Source of the DNA: Acidimicrobiaceae bacterium
GTDB taxonomy: Bacteria; Actinomycetota; Acidimicrobiia; Acidimicrobiales; RAAP-2
Assembly (NCBI GenBank): GCA_003132305.1
Contig: PKXJ01000023.1
Location: 1 to 63,927, forward strand
DNA: 63,927 nt
Reading direction: 5' to 3'
The notes below the pieces were generated by a model. It was not told the origin of the DNA, searched no databases, and saw only the letters and a program-made list of their open reading frames with translations. Within the stretch, counting starts at the first letter, position 1; each line of letters starts with the position of its first letter. Shown here piece by piece: positions 18,463 through 26,962 of the stretch. Both the position numbers and the translations under genes were made by a program.

Positions 18463-19007
18463 CTTTCGAACTCCCTTCCGAAAATAGACGGACTGGAACT
18501 GTCGCCTTGTTCCGAAGAAAGTAGCGCCTTCAAAACTAGTTTTGCGCGATTGATTCTAATACCGACTGCGTTTTCACTAACACCAATAATCTTGGCGATC
18601 TCTCGGTACGTCAACCTTTCCCAATATACAAATTCAAGTAGTTCTCGATCGGTGGAACGAAGTTGGTCGAGCGCACGCCTCACGATCACCGCGTCAACAA
18701 AATCAGATTCGTCGCCGTCAGAGTGGGGATCTCTCTCCAAAGAGAGCCGAGTACGAAGTCGTTCTCGTCGATCGCGCGAGCGCCGTTGATTTGACAAAAC
18801 ACGATAGGCAATTCCGTAGAGCCACTGCAGTTCGCGCTCGTGCTCAGGTAGGTCATCCCAACGTCGCCAGGCGATTAAGAACGTATCGGCAACTACGTCT
18901 TCGCAACTTTTAACGTCGTTCAGCCGTCGAAGCGTAAATCGCCGTAGCGCTCGTGAGTGCTCATTGAAAAGACGCGTGAACTCATCAATCGTTCCGCCGT
19001 CGCGCAT
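18459..19007 (-). CDS. ECF-type RNA polymerase sigma factor
   Basis: This 182-aa protein has a region 2 with CEDVVADTFLIAWRRWDDLP (about residues 35-54), WLYGIAYRVLSNQRR after it, and a region 4 helix-turn-helix LTYREIAKIIGVSENAVGIR with RINRAKLVLKALL. The arrangement sigma, anti-sigma and a secreted protein gene just upstream (19050-19607, same strand, 42-bp gap) suggests one regulon responding to an envelope signal. Confidence 0.9.
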   Translation of the reverse strand: MRDGGTIDEFTRLFNEHSRALRRFTLRRLNDVKSCEDVVADTFLIAWRRWDDLPEHERELQWLYGIAYRVLSNQRRSRDRRERLRTRLSLERDPHSDGDESDFVDAVIVRRALDQLRSTDRELLEFVYWERLTYREIAKIIGVSENAVGIRINRAKLVLKALLSSEQGDSSSPSIFGREFES

Positions 19008-19049
19008 GGTATCCGTTCGTAAAGCTATTTCTCGAGCGATGCCCTCCGT

Positions 19050-19607
19050 CTAGTAAATGTACACAGACTGAACTCGATCGTTCCAAGCCGTTCCGATCCA
19101 AGAAACGTCGGATCCCGCGGACGTCGCGCCCGGATAGACGTTACCTGAGCCGTTTTGGCCATCGGTCATGCTTATCGAGCACGCGCCGACCTTGTAAGAC
19201 GATACTTCGTCAGAAAATGAGTAGCTCGACAGATTAATCCACGCCGCTTTCTGAAAGAGAACTAACTCATTACCGCCATAGCTGACGTTCTGATATAGCT
19301 GGAGACCGGATGAGCAGTTAATCAGAGGTTGAACTCCTCCGAGACCCGTGTTGATGGAAATCCAAGACTCATAGTCACTCTTATTAGCGAAACAGTTCGT
19401 TCCGTAGTTGGAGACGGCGCAAACGGTGGCAGTTCCCCAGCCTTGGGACAAGTCGATGGTTCCCCCGTTGTACGTCGCCATAACGTCCGAACCCGTTGAC
19501 GCGGACGCAATGGAAACACCTCCAATCGTCCCTAACAGCGCTCCCGCAACGATCAGGGCCACAAACTGACCGAGACGATCGACACTTCGCATAGTTGTCC
19601 TCTCCAA
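19050..19607 (-). CDS. secreted beta/gamma-crystallin-like (peptidase inhibitor I36-type) protein
   Basis: This 185-aa protein has a signal peptide ending near SIASAS (about residue 37). The mature domain contains LQLYQNVSYGGNELVLF, NLSSYSFSDEVSSYKVGAC and ends WNDRVQSVYIY, a two-motif crystallin-type pattern with Tyr and Gly at the expected turn positions and paired cysteines. It lies directly upstream of the sigma factor operon. Confidence 0.65.
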   Translation of the reverse strand: MERTTMRSVDRLGQFVALIVAGALLGTIGGVSIASASTGSDVMATYNGGTIDLSQGWGTATVCAVSNYGTNCFANKSDYESWISINTGLGGVQPLINCSSGLQLYQNVSYGGNELVLFQKAAWINLSSYSFSDEVSSYKVGACSISMTDGQNGSGNVYPGATSAGSDVSWIGTAWNDRVQSVYIY

Positions 19608-19792
19608 GACGACAAAGAACCTCTGATGCTGTTTGTTTCCACGAGTCGGAAATACTTTCGAAAAGACGACATTATGTTTTTATCGGCGCAATTCACCTAA
19701 TCAAAAGCCATTTTTGAGGGAGACTTCGCTCACACTGAAACCTTTTCTGTCACGTGGAAACAGAAAACGTGGTGAGTAAATAAGCGTTTCTC

Positions 19793-20431
19793 GTGCTCCA
19801 ACTCGTGGGCGGCCCTGGGGGTCTCGTGTATAGCAGTCGATACGCAATCAATGAACTCGTTGACATGTACAACGAACTTCACGGCGCATCCACTTTTGAC
19901 CAACAGGCACTCGGAAATTTGCTTGACCGGGCGGCGCGTGAGAAGCACAATTTTGGCACAGGACGTGCACTTCCACCCCGAACACTTCCGATGAACTCGC
20001 AGCTCGCGTCGTCAGTTGTCGGGGACATCGGTCGAACATTGCTCGACCTAGACGTTGAATTACGTCGCACGATATCTTTCATCTCGGACGGCTCAACGCG
20101 CCCGCTGAGAGATCGAAATGCAGTTGAGTTTCTCAGCGCCCGTCAAACTTCGTCGACGGATATTTTCCTGCTTTTGTCACGCGTGTTCTACGAAGTACTT
20201 ACTTCGAGACCCCTAGACTTCCTCGTCACATTTTCGTGGTTCTGGGAACATCGCTTGAATCAGACGAGAAGCCGTCCGGCCCAAGATACGAAGAGCCACA
20301 TCAACGTGCTCAACGTAATTGGTGAAAACGCACGTGCGAGTCTCAATTCTGGCCAACCGGTAGTGATCACGATCTCTATAGCTACCGGTGGTTCAACAGA
20401 CATCGTATTTGACGCTGGCAGACCCGATTGA
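19793..20431 (+). CDS. hypothetical protein
   Basis: This is a 212-aa ORF from a GTG start. The sequence is globular-looking (YAINELVDMYNELHG, LDVELRRTISFISDGS, FLLLSRVFYEVL) with no membrane segment and no known domain. It is followed in the same direction by the small-protein cluster at 20.5-21.8 kb. The start is uncertain because no strong ribosome site precedes it. Confidence 0.5.
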   Translation: MLQLVGGPGGLVYSSRYAINELVDMYNELHGASTFDQQALGNLLDRAAREKHNFGTGRALPPRTLPMNSQLASSVVGDIGRTLLDLDVELRRTISFISDGSTRPLRDRNAVEFLSARQTSSTDIFLLLSRVFYEVLTSRPLDFLVTFSWFWEHRLNQTRSRPAQDTKSHINVLNVIGENARASLNSGQPVVITISIATGGSTDIVFDAGRPD

Positions 20432-20573
20432 GATGAGTGTCTTAAACGCGTAACCGATAAGGAGGAGGGTAAAAAAGTCAATGGAGGACTTGATACTCAA
20501 TACAAGGATCATTTCTCGTTCGCCATTTGGTCTTGAAGAGTAATTTCGAACATCAAATTGAGCGAGGAAGCTG

Positions 20574-20753
20574 ATGGCCTTAGTAAACGAATTTCACACG
20601 TCAAGTGAAGAGGACGGCGACAAGTTGGTGTACCACAATCAAAGTGAATGCGGATACGGAAAGGAGATCATTCGAAACGGAAACCGAATATCGGGACGGG
20701 CGGACGGCAGTACTCTTTGCGAACGCTGCCGCGACATTGCTTTGGGAGAATAG
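20574..20753 (+). CDS. 59-aa zinc-ribbon-like small protein
   Basis: ATG at 20574 is preceded by GAGCGAGGAAG. The peptide contains VYHNQSECGYGKEI and, near the end, LCERCRD: three cysteines and a histidine in a H-x4-C...C-x2-C pattern like small actinobacterial zinc-binding proteins. It ends in TAG at 20751-20753. Confidence 0.6.
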   Translation: MALVNEFHTSSEEDGDKLVYHNQSECGYGKEIIRNGNRISGRADGSTLCERCRDIALGE

Positions 20754-20878
20754 GTGAAAGACCTCTTGCAGTCGGAGTTTCATTGTCAACTCAGAGGGCG
20801 CCGTCCCGCGATTAGACAACGCGAACTGTTTCGATAATTGCCGAATGTTGTGCATTAACTAGCCACTGGGAGGTTGAA

Positions 20879-21259
20879 ATGATTGGACTTGTGACGGTCG
20901 TAACGGGTACGAGCAACACAGATTTTATTGGAATCATCGCGCTGGGCGCACTGGCCCTAATTATTTTCACAGCAGTCTATGTAAAGGAGAGACAGGTGAG
21001 CGCAACCTTCGCGCGAGTCTTCGCGCTCATTGTCATTGCAGTACTTGGTGTTGCTCTGGGTTTCGCCAGTATTACGAGTACGACACAGACCGCCGGATTT
21101 ACTCTTCTTGGCACGATCGCAGGGTATCTCGCAGGTACAAAGACCAAGACCGCGACCACGTCAAAGTCAACTGTCGATGCCAATATGAACGTTATGGGAA
21201 TCGCTGGATCCCCGACGGCTGAGGAAAGCAAACCCCACACATTTGAAACGTACCTGTAA
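20879..21259 (+). CDS. small membrane protein with three helices
   Basis: This 126-aa protein starts with ATG after GGGAGG. It has three hydrophobic segments (about residues 16-34, 43-62, 70-85) and a Thr/Lys-rich tail with a soluble C-terminus. No family is recognised. It belongs to a run of small plus-strand genes between a 59-aa ribbon protein and a secreted protein. Confidence 0.6.
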   Translation: MIGLVTVVTGTSNTDFIGIIALGALALIIFTAVYVKERQVSATFARVFALIVIAVLGVALGFASITSTTQTAGFTLLGTIAGYLAGTKTKTATTSKSTVDANMNVMGIAGSPTAEESKPHTFETYL

Positions 21260-21292
21260 GCCCCTACAAGAATTAAGGAGATAACTAGTCGA

Positions 21293-21391
21293 TTGGAAGA
21301 ATCAGTCGCGCCAACTTCAGTTTCCATCTCGCTTGCAAATAGTTCGAAGACTAAGAAACGAATACTTCTCTCCGGAAACTGTGCCCATTAG
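21293..21391 (+). CDS. possible 32-aa peptide
   Basis: A TTG start follows AAGGAG with a long 13-nt spacing. The peptide is Ser/Thr-rich, ends in a basic and cysteine-containing stretch (KTKKRILLSGNCAH), and lies between a membrane protein gene and a secreted protein gene. It could be chance. Confidence 0.25.
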   Translation: MEESVAPTSVSISLANSSKTKKRILLSGNCAH

Positions 21392-21435
21392 GCAACAGAA
21401 CGTTGTGTTTCAAAGTCGCTTCGGAAGTGAGTTCG

Positions 21436-21766
21436 ATGAATAAGATTTATTTCAAGAGAGCAGTAGTTTCGTGTGCTGTGGCCGCAGTTCTTGGAGCTAC
21501 GCTTGTTGCGATTCCGGCCGGAGCTTCGCCAACAGTGCCGAGCATGTCTAGCGTTGCGGGCGCGATGAAATCATCAGGTGCCGACGCTGGCTTCGCCACC
21601 AATTGGATTTCAAGCGCCTCGTCGCCGGTAACGGCTACGAACAACGGGGTAACAGTTTCTCTTCCGGAAAACGCAACAGGCTTAGCAACGACTCGCAGAG
21701 TTAGTGGCTTAGTTTTCGGGGTCCGGCCAGGTGCCCCTTCACTCACACAAACGCCGCCCGACGGGG
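21436..21766 (+). pseudogene. secreted-protein gene truncated by an IS end
   Basis: ATG at 21436 follows GGAAGTGAG. The product has a clear signal peptide (NKIYFKRAVVSCAVAAVLG..., cleavage near AGAS, residue about 31) and about 75 mature residues, then the frame runs into TGTCCG repeats of an IS21-type end at 21767. The original 3' end is lost. The extension to 22002 is not part of the gene. Confidence 0.6.
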
Positions 21767-21833
21767 TGTCCGAAAACTCCGGAACGGGTGTCCGGATTCA
21801 ATCGGAACGCCTGTCCGAAAACTCCCGGAATCG
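21767..21833. mobile_element. IS21-type terminal repeats (remnant)
   Basis: Three copies of a TGTCCG-led repeat begin at 21767, 21789 and 21812. The first and third share TGTCCGAAAACTCC. Multiple TGTCCG terminal repeats are typical of IS21-family ends in actinobacteria. No istA/istB is present. From 21834 to 22181 there is no recognised gene apart from a short open tail (QFEKQFRDLVEYVESLEEP) ending at a TAG at about 22160. Confidence 0.55.
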
Positions 21834-22181
21834 CCACCCAGGCGGCCCACCAGTAGTACCAAGGACTTTGGAAAGTTCTCACGAATTCGTGCTGGGTAAA
21901 TCCCACATTCCCTCCCTCCCCTCTGTGCTGAAGATCGCGAAAGAGAAAGAATCTAACGACCGGCGCTGCGACGACCGAGTGGATCGTTCGTGGATCGATT
22001 GAGCCTTTCACTAAGGCCCAATTTCAACAACTGAAAGGGTAAGAATCTCGTGGGCAGCACAGTGACAAGGGAACCGTCAGCAGCCCCCTCAGTTTGAAAA
22101 GCAGTTCCGAGATCTGGTTGAGTATGTGGAGTCGCTCGAGGAGCCAAGCACCGAGGAGTAGATGCGGTCACATGCCTTCAT

Positions 22182-23378
22182 GTGAAGTTTGTCGCACACT
22201 TCTACGTGAACGCAACTCTCCTCAAGATCGAGCCCGCGACAGACGAGTTACTAGTCTTAGGTTTCGTGGACAGAATAGGAGACTGGATCGACAGAGACCA
22301 GCAATGGGTCGAAGAGAACCGCGGCTTCGTTGAACTCGTCTTTGACTACTTCGTCCGGTTTCATACTTGGCCAAAGAATTCAGAATTCAGACGCTATCTA
22401 TTTCAGCGTGGTATGGACGTCGACGTGCAGTCAATTGCTGACCAAAAACCCGTGCTACCCATGTGGAATCAGCAACCTGGTGTTTCGTTTATTGCGCTTG
22501 GCGCTCGACACTTGTTGATGCTGCCCAAGGCAAGGAGTCTGCTGAACTTAGCTGTCGCTGCCACAAGATTGGCGCTCGAAGTCTTTCAAGGCCCCGATGA
22601 GCATCCAACGGTCACCTACGACGATCAGCGCTTCTTCTCCTACACCTCAACCGATGTAATTCTCCTCCCCCGCTTGTTTGAATCGGACTATCCCAGCCCT
22701 CTTGGTGGTGGAGGAGACGATCACTGGACCATGTGGGTCAATGAATCGGACATATTTGATTTTGTTGAGGCGAAGTCGCCGGACACTTACGTGGAGTGTC
22801 AGCGCAAAGTCATTGAGAAACTCGTTTCTAAGCAATCAACGTTCTCGGCCAGTTCTACGCCGGAAGAGCGATTTCACGCATTGACCGGACCCAAAGGATC
22901 GGAATCGTCGTCGATCTCGGAACCTCAAGTAGCGAGTGGCCAAATCTTTATCGTGCACGGCCACGATCTAGGAAAACTTGATGAAGTGGTAGATACCGTC
23001 AAGGAGTTAACAGGGAGGGACGCAATCATTCTCTCGGAAATGCCGAACCGTGGGCAAACGATCATCGAAAAGTTTGAACGACATGCTGTCGAAGCTGGAT
23101 TCGTTGTCGTGCTAGCTACTGCAGACGATGTTGGTCACGAGAGAGATTCTCTCATACCTCAACCTAGAGCACGCCAGAACGTCGTCTTCGAACTCGGGTT
23201 TTTCATCGGAGCTCTGGGTCGGCCAAGTGTTCTCATTCTTTACGATGAAGGTGTTGAACTTCCCTCCGACATGGATGGCGTCATTTATGTTTTAAATGAC
23301 GCCCAGGGAAAATGGAGGTCGGATTTGAAACGCGAACTTACTGCAGCCGATTTCATAATCGACACAGCAACGGCCTAG
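22182..23378 (+). CDS. TIR-like predicted nucleotide-binding protein (CAP12/PF10137 type)
   Basis: This 398-aa protein starts with GTG. The C-terminal about 140 residues form a TIR-like domain: IFIVHGHD (about 255-262), MPNRGQTIIEKFE, FVVVLATADDVG, and ARQNVVFELGFFIGALGR with the catalytic-type Glu at about 336, then GVELPSDMDGVIYVLND. Proteins with this domain act as NAD-degrading effectors in CBASS and related anti-phage systems. The N-terminal about 240 residues match nothing I know and would be the sensor part. No cyclase gene is adjacent. It is followed by a HipBA module, consistent with a defence island. Confidence 0.75.
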   Translation: MKFVAHFYVNATLLKIEPATDELLVLGFVDRIGDWIDRDQQWVEENRGFVELVFDYFVRFHTWPKNSEFRRYLFQRGMDVDVQSIADQKPVLPMWNQQPGVSFIALGARHLLMLPKARSLLNLAVAATRLALEVFQGPDEHPTVTYDDQRFFSYTSTDVILLPRLFESDYPSPLGGGGDDHWTMWVNESDIFDFVEAKSPDTYVECQRKVIEKLVSKQSTFSASSTPEERFHALTGPKGSESSSISEPQVASGQIFIVHGHDLGKLDEVVDTVKELTGRDAIILSEMPNRGQTIIEKFERHAVEAGFVVVLATADDVGHERDSLIPQPRARQNVVFELGFFIGALGRPSVLILYDEGVELPSDMDGVIYVLNDAQGKWRSDLKRELTAADFIIDTATA

Positions 23379-23479
23379 TCGATTGCCTTTGAAATCCACG
23401 AGCGCGAGTTCGAGTTGTTTGTCAGTGCCGGTCCGCGCGAGGTCCTCGAGCAGAAACGAGACACCCTGACGCACAATTC

Positions 23480-23548
23480 GTGGGGATATCACCACATATC
23501 CTATTGTGGTGATATCCCCACTTGCTGTAATGTGGGAATATCACCACA
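23480..23548. promoter_or_regulatory. operator array of the hipBA operon
   Basis: Two 17-nt arms (23480-23496 and 23505-23521, GTGGGGATATCACCACA and its exact complement) lie 8 nt apart. A third, direct-oriented copy with one mismatch lies at 23532-23548, 15 bp before the hipB ATG. HipB-type regulators bind such palindromes and repress their own operon. Confidence 0.85.
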
Positions 23549-23563
23549 AAGGGAGCCGCACAC

Positions 23564-23800
23564 ATGCCTCGCGTAATAGTACGAAAGCCTCAAGACATTG
23601 GATCGACCATCAAAGCTGCGCGACAAGACAGTGGCCTATCGCAAGAAGAACTCGCCAATCGGCTCGGTTTTAACCGCGACTATTTAGTAGACCTTGAAGC
23701 CGGCGCGACGAATCTCTTTACCCGACGATTGTTGGGCGCGTTCCACGAACTCGGCGTGACTGTCACTCTCACGTATGGAGATGACCGTGGCCAGTCTTGA
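23564..23800 (+). CDS. hipB: HipB-like XRE antitoxin
   Basis: This 78-aa protein has a helix-turn-helix fold: IGSTIKAARQDSGLSQEEL then ANRLGFNRDYLVDLEAG, and the C-terminal FHELGVTVTLTY strand typical of HipB. It binds the palindromes just upstream and should neutralise the HipA kinase. Its 3' end overlaps hipA by about 26 nt (20 nt if translation starts at the second Met), implying coupling. Confidence 0.85.
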   Translation: MPRVIVRKPQDIGSTIKAARQDSGLSQEELANRLGFNRDYLVDLEAGATNLFTRRLLGAFHELGVTVTLTYGDDRGQS

Positions 23801-25070
23801 TCTCTTCCTTCGCAATCAATATGTGGGTACCGTGGCACCAGATCGTCGTGATCGCAGCAAGGTAACACTTGACGTCAGCGCTGACTACAACGAACGAATC
23901 GTACTCAGCGAGTCGTTTACGACGATCTCTGGTCGGTTGGCTCCGATCGAAGCTGTTTCCAACTTCCTTGGGGGTTATGTTCCAGAAGGAAGTCAGCGAA
24001 CCCACATGGCAGCTAAACGCCATATCGAGAGTGACAACCTTTTTGACCTCCTGCACGAATTCGGGGGGTCAATTGCCGGTGCCGTAACTCTCCGCGACCA
24101 CGATGAGCCATCGAACTTTCACATGACCTACGAACCGCTTTCAGATGAAGCGCTCAGTCAGCTACTGCTGCGAGCACTCGATGAGAGCGACCAGGGGATT
24201 ACCGACGACAGTCGTTCTACCTTGCCAGGATGGCAGCCCAAGGTCCTAGTCGCGCGGTTTGACCACGAATGGTTGCGGCCTCATGGTCGAGCTCATTCCA
24301 CACACATTCTCAAACCTCAAGTTCCCGACCGCGCCGAGAGAATCTACGACGAGCACTACAGCCACCTTCTTTGTCGACACATGGGGTTGTTGCATTACAG
24401 CAGCGAGATCCTGGTTGCTGGCGGCGTAACGTTTCTCGCGATCGAACGTTTCGACCGAGAGGTCATCAACGACACTGTGCAACTCATCCATCAAGAGGAC
24501 TTGGCCCAAGTAATGTCGCTCGACTGGAGAGACACAGATGTCAAGTTCCAAGAACCGTTGCGACCCTCGGATCCCGCTCGAGCTTCGGCCCGAAGCATTG
24601 CCAGCGCGCTCAGCCTCATTCCTGGGGGTGACAGAGCCGTAGAACAGTGGTTACGACAACTCACGTATCGAGTGGCGATTGGTGACAACGACGGTCACGC
24701 GAAGAACGTTGCGGTCATGCATACTCCTGGAGCTACCACGCTCACGGATGTGTACGATGCCGTTCCGAACCTCTTTCAGCAAGAACGAATTGCGTGGAAT
24801 CTCGGACTGGCAATCGACGGCATCTTCGATCAGAGGTTGCTCTCGCCCTCGAACCTGGTTAATGAAGCAATGTCTTGGGGAACTCTGTCGTCGAGTCGAG
24901 TTGGCGAAATCGTCGAAGAGACATTGACAGACCTGCAGAGCGCACTTGAAGTTGTCTCAATTCCAATTGGCGCTTCCGAAGGACTACAAAGGCGACTTCT
25001 TACGGGCGTCGGCCGTCTGGTGCAAGGTGACGAAATTGGTGATCCTTCGCTGGCGCTACCCCGTGACTGA
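23775..25070 (+). CDS. hipA: HipA-family serine/threonine kinase toxin
   Basis: This 431-aa protein is close to the usual HipA length (about 440). It has the N-subdomain GGSIAGAVTL, the loop LPGWQPKVLVARF (equivalent of the SxAGAQ-K motif, ATP loop), HILKPQ, AIERFDRE, the catalytic loop GDNDGHAKN (about residues 303-311) and the metal-binding LTDVYDAVP. Known HipA kinases phosphorylate glutamyl-tRNA synthetase or relatives and stop growth. All key residues appear present, so it is probably active. Two Met codons (1 and 3) are possible starts. Confidence 0.85.
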   Translation: MEMTVASLDLFLRNQYVGTVAPDRRDRSKVTLDVSADYNERIVLSESFTTISGRLAPIEAVSNFLGGYVPEGSQRTHMAAKRHIESDNLFDLLHEFGGSIAGAVTLRDHDEPSNFHMTYEPLSDEALSQLLLRALDESDQGITDDSRSTLPGWQPKVLVARFDHEWLRPHGRAHSTHILKPQVPDRAERIYDEHYSHLLCRHMGLLHYSSEILVAGGVTFLAIERFDREVINDTVQLIHQEDLAQVMSLDWRDTDVKFQEPLRPSDPARASARSIASALSLIPGGDRAVEQWLRQLTYRVAIGDNDGHAKNVAVMHTPGATTLTDVYDAVPNLFQQERIAWNLGLAIDGIFDQRLLSPSNLVNEAMSWGTLSSSRVGEIVEETLTDLQSALEVVSIPIGASEGLQRRLLTGVGRLVQGDEIGDPSLALPRD

Positions 25071-25269
25071 GTCGAGAAACTGACCATCCGACGTCTGCAT
25101 TTCAGTAGAGCTCTCCGGAATACGCACGAGATGCAAAGGAGCATCAATCGCGCTTTCCATCTGCTCCATTCTTGCTCCAGAATTTCGCAATGTCTTCGTT
25201 CGTACACCCAGACAGACCCCGTAAACCAGCGGATTTCCAAGCTCTCCCGAGTGTTTGCCATATCGATCT
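25071..25269. other. gene-free border of the accessory region
   Basis: A short minus-strand open frame spans it but looks like tRNA-derived and random sequence. No integrase is seen. Confidence 0.4.
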
Positions 25270-25312
25270 TCGGATTAGGAAACCGATGCTCTATCCCCTG
25301 AGCTACGGGAGC
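25270..25312 (-). pseudogene. 5' half of tRNA-Arg(CCU)
   Basis: Read on the minus strand it has acceptor GCTCCCG, D arm GCTC-AGGGGATA-GAGC and anticodon arm with loop TTCCTAA (anticodon CCU). The last anticodon-stem pair is mismatched and no T arm or matching 3' acceptor follows; an unrelated sequence begins at the anticodon stem end. It is likely a tRNA split by island insertion or rearrangement at the border with the arsenic cluster. Confidence 0.65.
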
Positions 25313-25411
25313 GGCCGGTCTAGAAAACGGTTTTGAAAACCCACCGTCAAAACTGTACTCGTGCGTTTTGGTCATCATAAGAAGTGATGAGAGTGTCGGT
25401 CCCGCTCGCTT

Positions 25412-25822
25412 TTAGGAAGTGGACTTAAGAAGATCGTCGATGAGTCCTCGTACACGCTGTTCAATATCGTCACGAATCAGGCGAACTTCGTCGATTTGCC
25501 CACCGGCCGGGTCAGCCAACTCCCAGTCGAGATAGCGCTTGCCGGGGTACACGGGACAGGCGTCGCCGCAACCCATCGTCACGACCACATCGGCGCTGCG
25601 GCCCATTTCGTCGGTCAGTGCGCGAGGCGACTCATTGGATATATCGATTCCTCTTTCTTTCATCGCGCGAACGACTTCGAGATTGAGTGTCTCGCCGGGC
25701 GCGGAGCCCGCTGAGAGCACGACAATGTCTTCGCCTCCGATCTCGCGAGCGAATGCCGCGGACATTTGGGACCTTCCAGCATTATGCACGCACAGGAAGA
25801 GGACTACCGGGCGCTTCTTCAC
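25412..25822 (-). CDS. arsC: arsenate reductase, low-molecular-weight phosphatase type
   Basis: This 136-aa protein has the P-loop CVHNAGRS (C-x5-R-S) near the N-terminus, the second redox region MGCGDACPVYPG with the two further cysteines, and DWELADPAGG (general acid Asp). This is the full set for a thiol-relay ArsC that reduces arsenate to arsenite. It overlaps the acr3 stop by 4 nt. The operon order is arsI, acr3, arsC. Confidence 0.93.
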   Translation of the reverse strand: MKKRPVVLFLCVHNAGRSQMSAAFAREIGGEDIVVLSAGSAPGETLNLEVVRAMKERGIDISNESPRALTDEMGRSADVVVTMGCGDACPVYPGKRYLDWELADPAGGQIDEVRLIRDDIEQRVRGLIDDLLKSTS

Positions 25823-26931
25823 GTTGCCTCTTTCTCATCGACGACGGAACCGTAAAAGCGGCGCTTCGCCCACAGCGACACGTAGACCAAGCCAACGAGT
25901 GCGGGCACCTCGATGAGAGGGCCGACCACCCCGGCTAGGGCTTCCCCGCTCGTGACCCCAAAGACACCGATGCAAACTGCGATGGCCAACTCGAAGTTGT
26001 TACCGGCCGCGGTGAAGGCCAGCGTCGCGGTGCGATCGTAGGGAAGACCGAGGGCTCGCCCGAGGGCGAACGACCCGAACCACATGATTGCGAAATAGCA
26101 CAGCAGGGGCAGTGCAATGCGTGCCACGTCGCTAGGCCGAGAGGTAATGGTGTGACCCTGGAGGGCGAAGAGGATAACGATGGTGTAAAGCAATCCGTAA
26201 AGCGCAAAGGGGCCGAGGCGCGGCAATAGTTTCGTCTCGTACCACTCTCGACCTCGTTTGCGTTCGCCCAGCGTGCGAGTCAGGTAACCGGCGACGAGCG
26301 GAATGCCGAGAAAGATCGCGACAGTCGCTGCGATTCGCCCGATCGACAGATGAAGACCCTGCGTTTGCAAGCCGAGCCACCCAGGCAGCAACTTAAGATA
26401 GAAGTAGCCGAGCAGGGCGAAGGCCACGATCTGGAACAACGAATTGATCGCAACGAGCACGGCCGCCGCTTCTCGGTGCCCCCCGGATAAATCATTCCAA
26501 ATGAGTACCATCGCAATGCAACGCGCAAGGCCCACGATGATCAAGCCGGTTCGATACGTGGGCAAGTTGGGCAGGAGCAACCAGGCCAGCGTGAACATGA
26601 CCGCCGGACCGACCAACCAGTTGAGTGCGAGCGACGCTACCAACAGACGCCGGTCACGCGTTACCGTACCCAACCGGTCGTAGCGAACCTTGGCCAGTAC
26701 CGGATACATCATGACCAGCAGCCCGATGAAAATTGGCAACGACGTGCCCGACGTGACCTGCACCGCGTTGAGGTGGCTGTTGAGACTCGGAAAGACTCGG
26801 CCGAGTGCAATGCCCACGACCATCGCCAAGATGATCCACACAGGCAGGAATTGATTGAGAAATGACAATCGGGCGATGACGGGCACGCTCAGCGTGCTGT
26901 CCTCAGTCTGCTCCGAGACCGCACCGCTCAC
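25819..26931 (-). CDS. acr3: Acr3-type arsenite efflux permease
   Basis: This is 370 aa from a GTG at 26931 with GGGAG upstream; an open frame extends to 27096 but that part overlaps arsI and has no transporter features. About ten membrane helices are present, including the hallmark LARCIAMVLIWN (conserved Cys in helix 4) and TAAGNNFELAIAV in helix 9. It exports arsenite across the membrane, completing detoxification with ArsC. Confidence 0.93.
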   Translation of the reverse strand: MSGAVSEQTEDSTLSVPVIARLSFLNQFLPVWIILAMVVGIALGRVFPSLNSHLNAVQVTSGTSLPIFIGLLVMMYPVLAKVRYDRLGTVTRDRRLLVASLALNWLVGPAVMFTLAWLLLPNLPTYRTGLIIVGLARCIAMVLIWNDLSGGHREAAAVLVAINSLFQIVAFALLGYFYLKLLPGWLGLQTQGLHLSIGRIAATVAIFLGIPLVAGYLTRTLGERKRGREWYETKLLPRLGPFALYGLLYTIVILFALQGHTITSRPSDVARIALPLLCYFAIMWFGSFALGRALGLPYDRTATLAFTAAGNNFELAIAVCIGVFGVTSGEALAGVVGPLIEVPALVGLVYVSLWAKRRFYGSVVDEKEAT

Positions 26932-26962
26932 GATCGCTCCCGGATGACGCTCAAACGAAAGC

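Noticed and set aside
21739-22011. Minus-strand 90-aa frame over the IS21-type end
   Set aside because: Starts and ends in the repeat region, no similarity to IstA or IstB.
25270-25312. Functional tRNA-Arg(CCU)
   Set aside because: No T arm or 3' acceptor strand follows the anticodon stem, and that stem has a mismatch.
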